NCBI GenBank assembly: GCA_002308275.1 | Contig: DBWF01000050.1 | Location: 1-14,402 of the forward strand | Source: Caryophanales bacterium UBA1245 | GTDB taxonomy: Bacteria > Bacillota_I > Bacilli_A > ML615J-28 > CAG-313 | Direction of reading: 5' to 3' | Length of the DNA: 14,402 bases | Part shown: one piece after another, positions 12,100-14,402 of the stretch | How the letters are laid out: each line of letters starts with the position of its first letter | Numbering within the stretch: position 1 is the first letter of the stretch | The notes under the pieces: generated by a model | Seen by the model: only the letters and a program-made list of their open reading frames with translations | Databases searched by the model: none | What the model was told of the DNA's origin: nothing | Position numbers and translations under genes: made by a program

Positions 12100-14402
12100 A
12101 TGAATTTACTTAAACGTGTTTTTGTTTTTGCTACAATTGCTTTAGCAAGTATTGTTGCACTTGCTGGTTGTGCATTTGAAGCAAAATCTGACAAATTTGA
12201 AATCGAAAACGATCGTATTATGTATGTAGGTTATGAATACGACCTTGCTGCAAGCCTAAGTGAAGCTGAACTCCAAAAAGTTGTTTGGTCAACTGATAAC
12301 GAAGGCGTTGCTAAGATTGAAAACGGCAAGATCATCGTTTTAAAAGAAGGTTCATTCAATCTATGTGCAGTTTACAATGGTGAAAGACTAGTTAAACACA
12401 TCGTTGTTCACGCTCCTGAAACTTATTCAATCACTTATGTATTAAATGGTGGTAAGGGCAACGATTTAATTACTAGTTATACAGAAATAGATCAAGAATT
12501 ATTATTAGTTGAACCAACTAGACTTGGCTATGAATTCTTAGGTTTCTATCTAGATGAAGAATTCAGTGGTGAAAAAGTTACTATGGTTCATGGTGAAGAT
12601 AAACTTGATTTAGTTCTTTATGCTAAATGGAATATTATTAATTATCCAATCGCATTTGAATTAAATGGTGGAGCCGCTCAAGGTCTTCCTGCAAGTCGTA
12701 CAGTTGAAGATGAAATTGTACTACCTGAAGCAACACAAGAAGGTTTTGAATTCGCTGGTTGGTTTGACAACGCTCAATTAACTGGTGCTCCTGTAACTAA
12801 ATTATCAAAAGCTAATTTAGATATTGAAACTCTATACGCTAAATATAGCAAAGAAATGTATTCAATTAGTTATGAATTAAATGGTGCAGCTGCTGTTGCT
12901 AACCCTACTTCATATGATATTGAATCTTCATTCCAATTATTACCAGTTGAAAAAACTCATTATGAATTCTTAGGCTGGTATAATGGTACAACTAAGGTTA
13001 CTGAAATTGTTCCTGGTATGACTGGTAATTTAACTCTTACTGCTAAATTCAGTCCTATCGCTTATCCAATTTCATTCGAACTTGATGGTGGTGAAGCTCA
13101 AGGATTACCAACTTCTAGAACTATTGAAAGTGCTGAAATCGTACTTCCACAAGCTGAAAAAGGTGGATGTGAATTCCTAGGCTGGTTTGCAAATGCTGAC
13201 TTCTCTGGTGAACCAGTTGAAAAACTTAATGCTTCTAACTTATCAATCACTAAACTATATGCTAAGTTCGAAGTAATCGAAATTCAAGATGATGATCCAA
13301 CTCATTTATACGTTGGTGAAGGCAAACCTTATGCTACAATTAACGCCGCTATGGAAGCTGCTCAAGATGGTTATACAATTATTCTTGTTGCTGGTAACCA
13401 TGAAGGTGGAACAATTAGTAAGAAAGTTAAATTACAAGGTCCTAATGCTGGTATTAACCCTAACGGTGAAACTCGTAAAGCTGAAGCTATCGTAAGTGGT
13501 GATATCGTTGTTGCTGCTGATGGCGTTGTTATCGATGGTATCCAAATCACTGGTAACGCTCGTATTATGCCAACTACTTCAATGGACGTTGATGATTTAA
13601 CAATCACTAATGTAACATGCAAAGGTTCTACATTAAATGCTACATCTGCTGATAGTAGTACTGCTCCATTATACTTAGTAGCTGGTGGAGAATTCGTATT
13701 AAGTAATGTTAAAGTTACTAACTGCCGTTTTGATGAATATGCATCTGGTCGTCCTATGATTGCCTTCATTGAAGGTGTTGAAAACTTGACAATTGAATAT
13801 AATGCATTCATTGGCGTATACAAGACTTACAATGATGGTATTAAGACTAACCAAACTAGTCGTGCTGCTGTAAGTGGTGAAGTAAGCATTTCTCATAACT
13901 ACTTCCAAGACTTCCAACAATACATTATTTGGTTCAGATCATTTGGTCCAGGTAACTATAAACTAGAAGGTAACGTATTCAAACATATCGGTATCACAGC
14001 TGGTAGCCACGCTGCATTTAACTTCATTAAGTACTATGGTGCTGCTAGTGATGAACTAAACGTTTCAATTAAGTACAATGAAGTTGAAACTGGTTATATG
14101 TTCTTAAGAATTGATGATAACGCTCAAGTTGACAAACTTGCTGCTAACCATACATTTACAGTTCAATACAACAAGATGCATGATGATTGTGCTGGTACAT
14201 ACTATGTTAAGAATGCATCACTTGCTACAGTTATTTGTGATAACAACTACTGGGGTGCTGCTTCACCTGTTGAAAGCAAATTCATGGGTGTTAAAGAACA
14301 CACTAATGATGCTGCATCAATTGATGATGTATTAAGTGAAGAAGAAGTATGGTATCTTGACAAACTTCTTGTTGGTGAAGGTAAAGATTATGCAACATTA
14401 AC
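12100..14402 (+). CDS. Second giant surface lipoprotein, paralogue of the first (3' end beyond the window)
   Basis: The frame is open from the ATG at 12100 to the right edge: 767 codons with no stop, so the gene is incomplete here. The signal peptide starts MNLLKR and ends in lipobox LAGC with Cys24, the same position as in the neighbour. Next come a BIG2-like domain (about 29-107, with the shared MYVGxEYD and LKEGSFNL strings), four B-repeats (108-393) and a beta-helix (about 394-751) opening PYATINAAMEAAQDGYTI and containing GPNAGINPNG...AEAIVSG. A second cap, LLVGEGKDYATL, begins at the window edge, so at least one more helix follows. Expected location: lipid-anchored on the outer face of the membrane. 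Whether it ends in an amidase like its neighbour cannot be seen. Strong ribosome-binding site AAAGGAGGT. GGT, GCT and GTT codons dominate, as in the first gene. Confidence 0.9.
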   Translation, partial: MNLLKRVFVFATIALASIVALAGCAFEAKSDKFEIENDRIMYVGYEYDLAASLSEAELQKVVWSTDNEGVAKIENGKIIVLKEGSFNLCAVYNGERLVKHIVVHAPETYSITYVLNGGKGNDLITSYTEIDQELLLVEPTRLGYEFLGFYLDEEFSGEKVTMVHGEDKLDLVLYAKWNIINYPIAFELNGGAAQGLPASRTVEDEIVLPEATQEGFEFAGWFDNAQLTGAPVTKLSKANLDIETLYAKYSKEMYSISYELNGAAAVANPTSYDIESSFQLLPVEKTHYEFLGWYNGTTKVTEIVPGMTGNLTLTAKFSPIAYPISFELDGGEAQGLPTSRTIESAEIVLPQAEKGGCEFLGWFANADFSGEPVEKLNASNLSITKLYAKFEVIEIQDDDPTHLYVGEGKPYATINAAMEAAQDGYTIILVAGNHEGGTISKKVKLQGPNAGINPNGETRKAEAIVSGDIVVAADGVVIDGIQITGNARIMPTTSMDVDDLTITNVTCKGSTLNATSADSSTAPLYLVAGGEFVLSNVKVTNCRFDEYASGRPMIAFIEGVENLTIEYNAFIGVYKTYNDGIKTNQTSRAAVSGEVSISHNYFQDFQQYIIWFRSFGPGNYKLEGNVFKHIGITAGSHAAFNFIKYYGAASDELNVSIKYNEVETGYMFLRIDDNAQVDKLAANHTFTVQYNKMHDDCAGTYYVKNASLATVICDNNYWGAASPVESKFMGVKEHTNDAASIDDVLSEEEVWYLDKLLVGEGKDYATL
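12421..13278 (+). repeat. Four tandem InlB B-type repeats in the second lipoprotein
   Basis: Residues 108-180, 181-252, 253-320 and 321-393. Number, order and lengths correspond one to one with the array of the first lipoprotein: repeat 1 has GYEFLGFY in both, repeat 3 is the short one ending in LTAKF/LVATW, and repeat 4 has SRTIESAE and SNLSITKLYAKF in both. The GG turn of repeat 3 is altered to LNGAAA. Confidence 0.88.
13279..14352 (+). other. Beta-helix module of the second lipoprotein
   Basis: Residues about 394-751. Asn-ladder coils such as LTIEYNAFIGV, VSISHNYFQDF, YKLEGNVFKHI and VSIKYNEVETG are followed by a CDNNYWGA turn, which is typical of the last coils of this fold. The sequence differs from all five helices of the first protein apart from the cap and the GPNAGIN turn. 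Confidence 0.75.

Larger units (their letters stand above)
11959..12116 (+). repeat. Upstream region shared with the giant lipoprotein gene (copy 2)
   Basis: This is the partner of 2184-2350, collinear through the -10 box at an offset of 9775 bases. It is slightly shorter downstream of the -10. The block at 12006-12025 differs from its counterpart at one of 20 bases. The shared ribosome-binding site and the first 17 coding bases (both proteins begin MNLLKR) extend the match into the gene. Confidence 0.85.

Noticed and set aside
13371..13823. Reverse-strand reading frame of 150 codons inside the second lipoprotein gene, and similar antisense frames in the first
   Set aside because: They have no ribosome-binding site or recognisable product, and they are opposed to strongly patterned coding sequence rich in GGT and GCT codons that leaves the reverse strand poor in stops.

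Overview
This is a low-GC, AT-rich Gram-positive window. It uses standard stop codons: TGA ends the yceD-like gene and Trp is TGG. The core genes at the left are of Bacilli/Mollicutes type: an EngB/YsxC GTPase, a YlbN-like DUF177 protein and ribosomal protein L32. Two neighbouring lipoproteins carry long arrays of Listeria-Bacteroides (InlB B-type) repeats and pectin-lyase-fold beta-helices. That combination suggests an uncultured, host-associated member of the Bacilli (for example an RF39-like lineage). This placement is an inference; the sequence alone does not fix the taxon.

Layout. Positions 35-1391 hold engB and a six-pass membrane protein of unknown function, 13 bases apart and probably co-transcribed. 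A near-consensus promoter (TTGACA-17-TAAAAT) then drives a compact yceD/ylbN-rpmF pair, which ends in a clear intrinsic terminator. A 200-base intergenic region leads to a giant lipoprotein gene at 2334-11912 (3192 aa). Its product has a lipoprotein signal peptide, a BIG2-like domain, four B-repeats, then beta-helices alternating with B-repeats, two more BIG2-like domains, an Amidase_2 (T7-lysozyme-like) domain, and a short Ig-like tail. An 11-bp-stem terminator closes the gene. A second intergenic region, clearly related to the first, leads to a paralogous lipoprotein gene (12100 onward). That gene repeats the same opening plan and runs off the right edge.

How it fits together. The right 12 kb looks like a locus for very large, lipid-anchored, modular surface proteins. 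Each gene has its own promoter and, for the complete one, its own terminator. Both share one upstream architecture: an AAAACGTTTT palindrome (resembling a CcpA cre or other LacI-family operator) centred exactly 38.5 bases before the -10 box, plus an extended -10 TGnTATAAT. The most notable points are the amidase at the far C-terminal end of a membrane-anchored beta-rich stalk, the identically spaced operator in the two promoters, an internal tandem duplication of a B-repeat/beta-helix unit, and a B-repeat interrupted by a roughly 140-residue insert. No tRNA, rRNA, CRISPR array or insertion sequence was seen.
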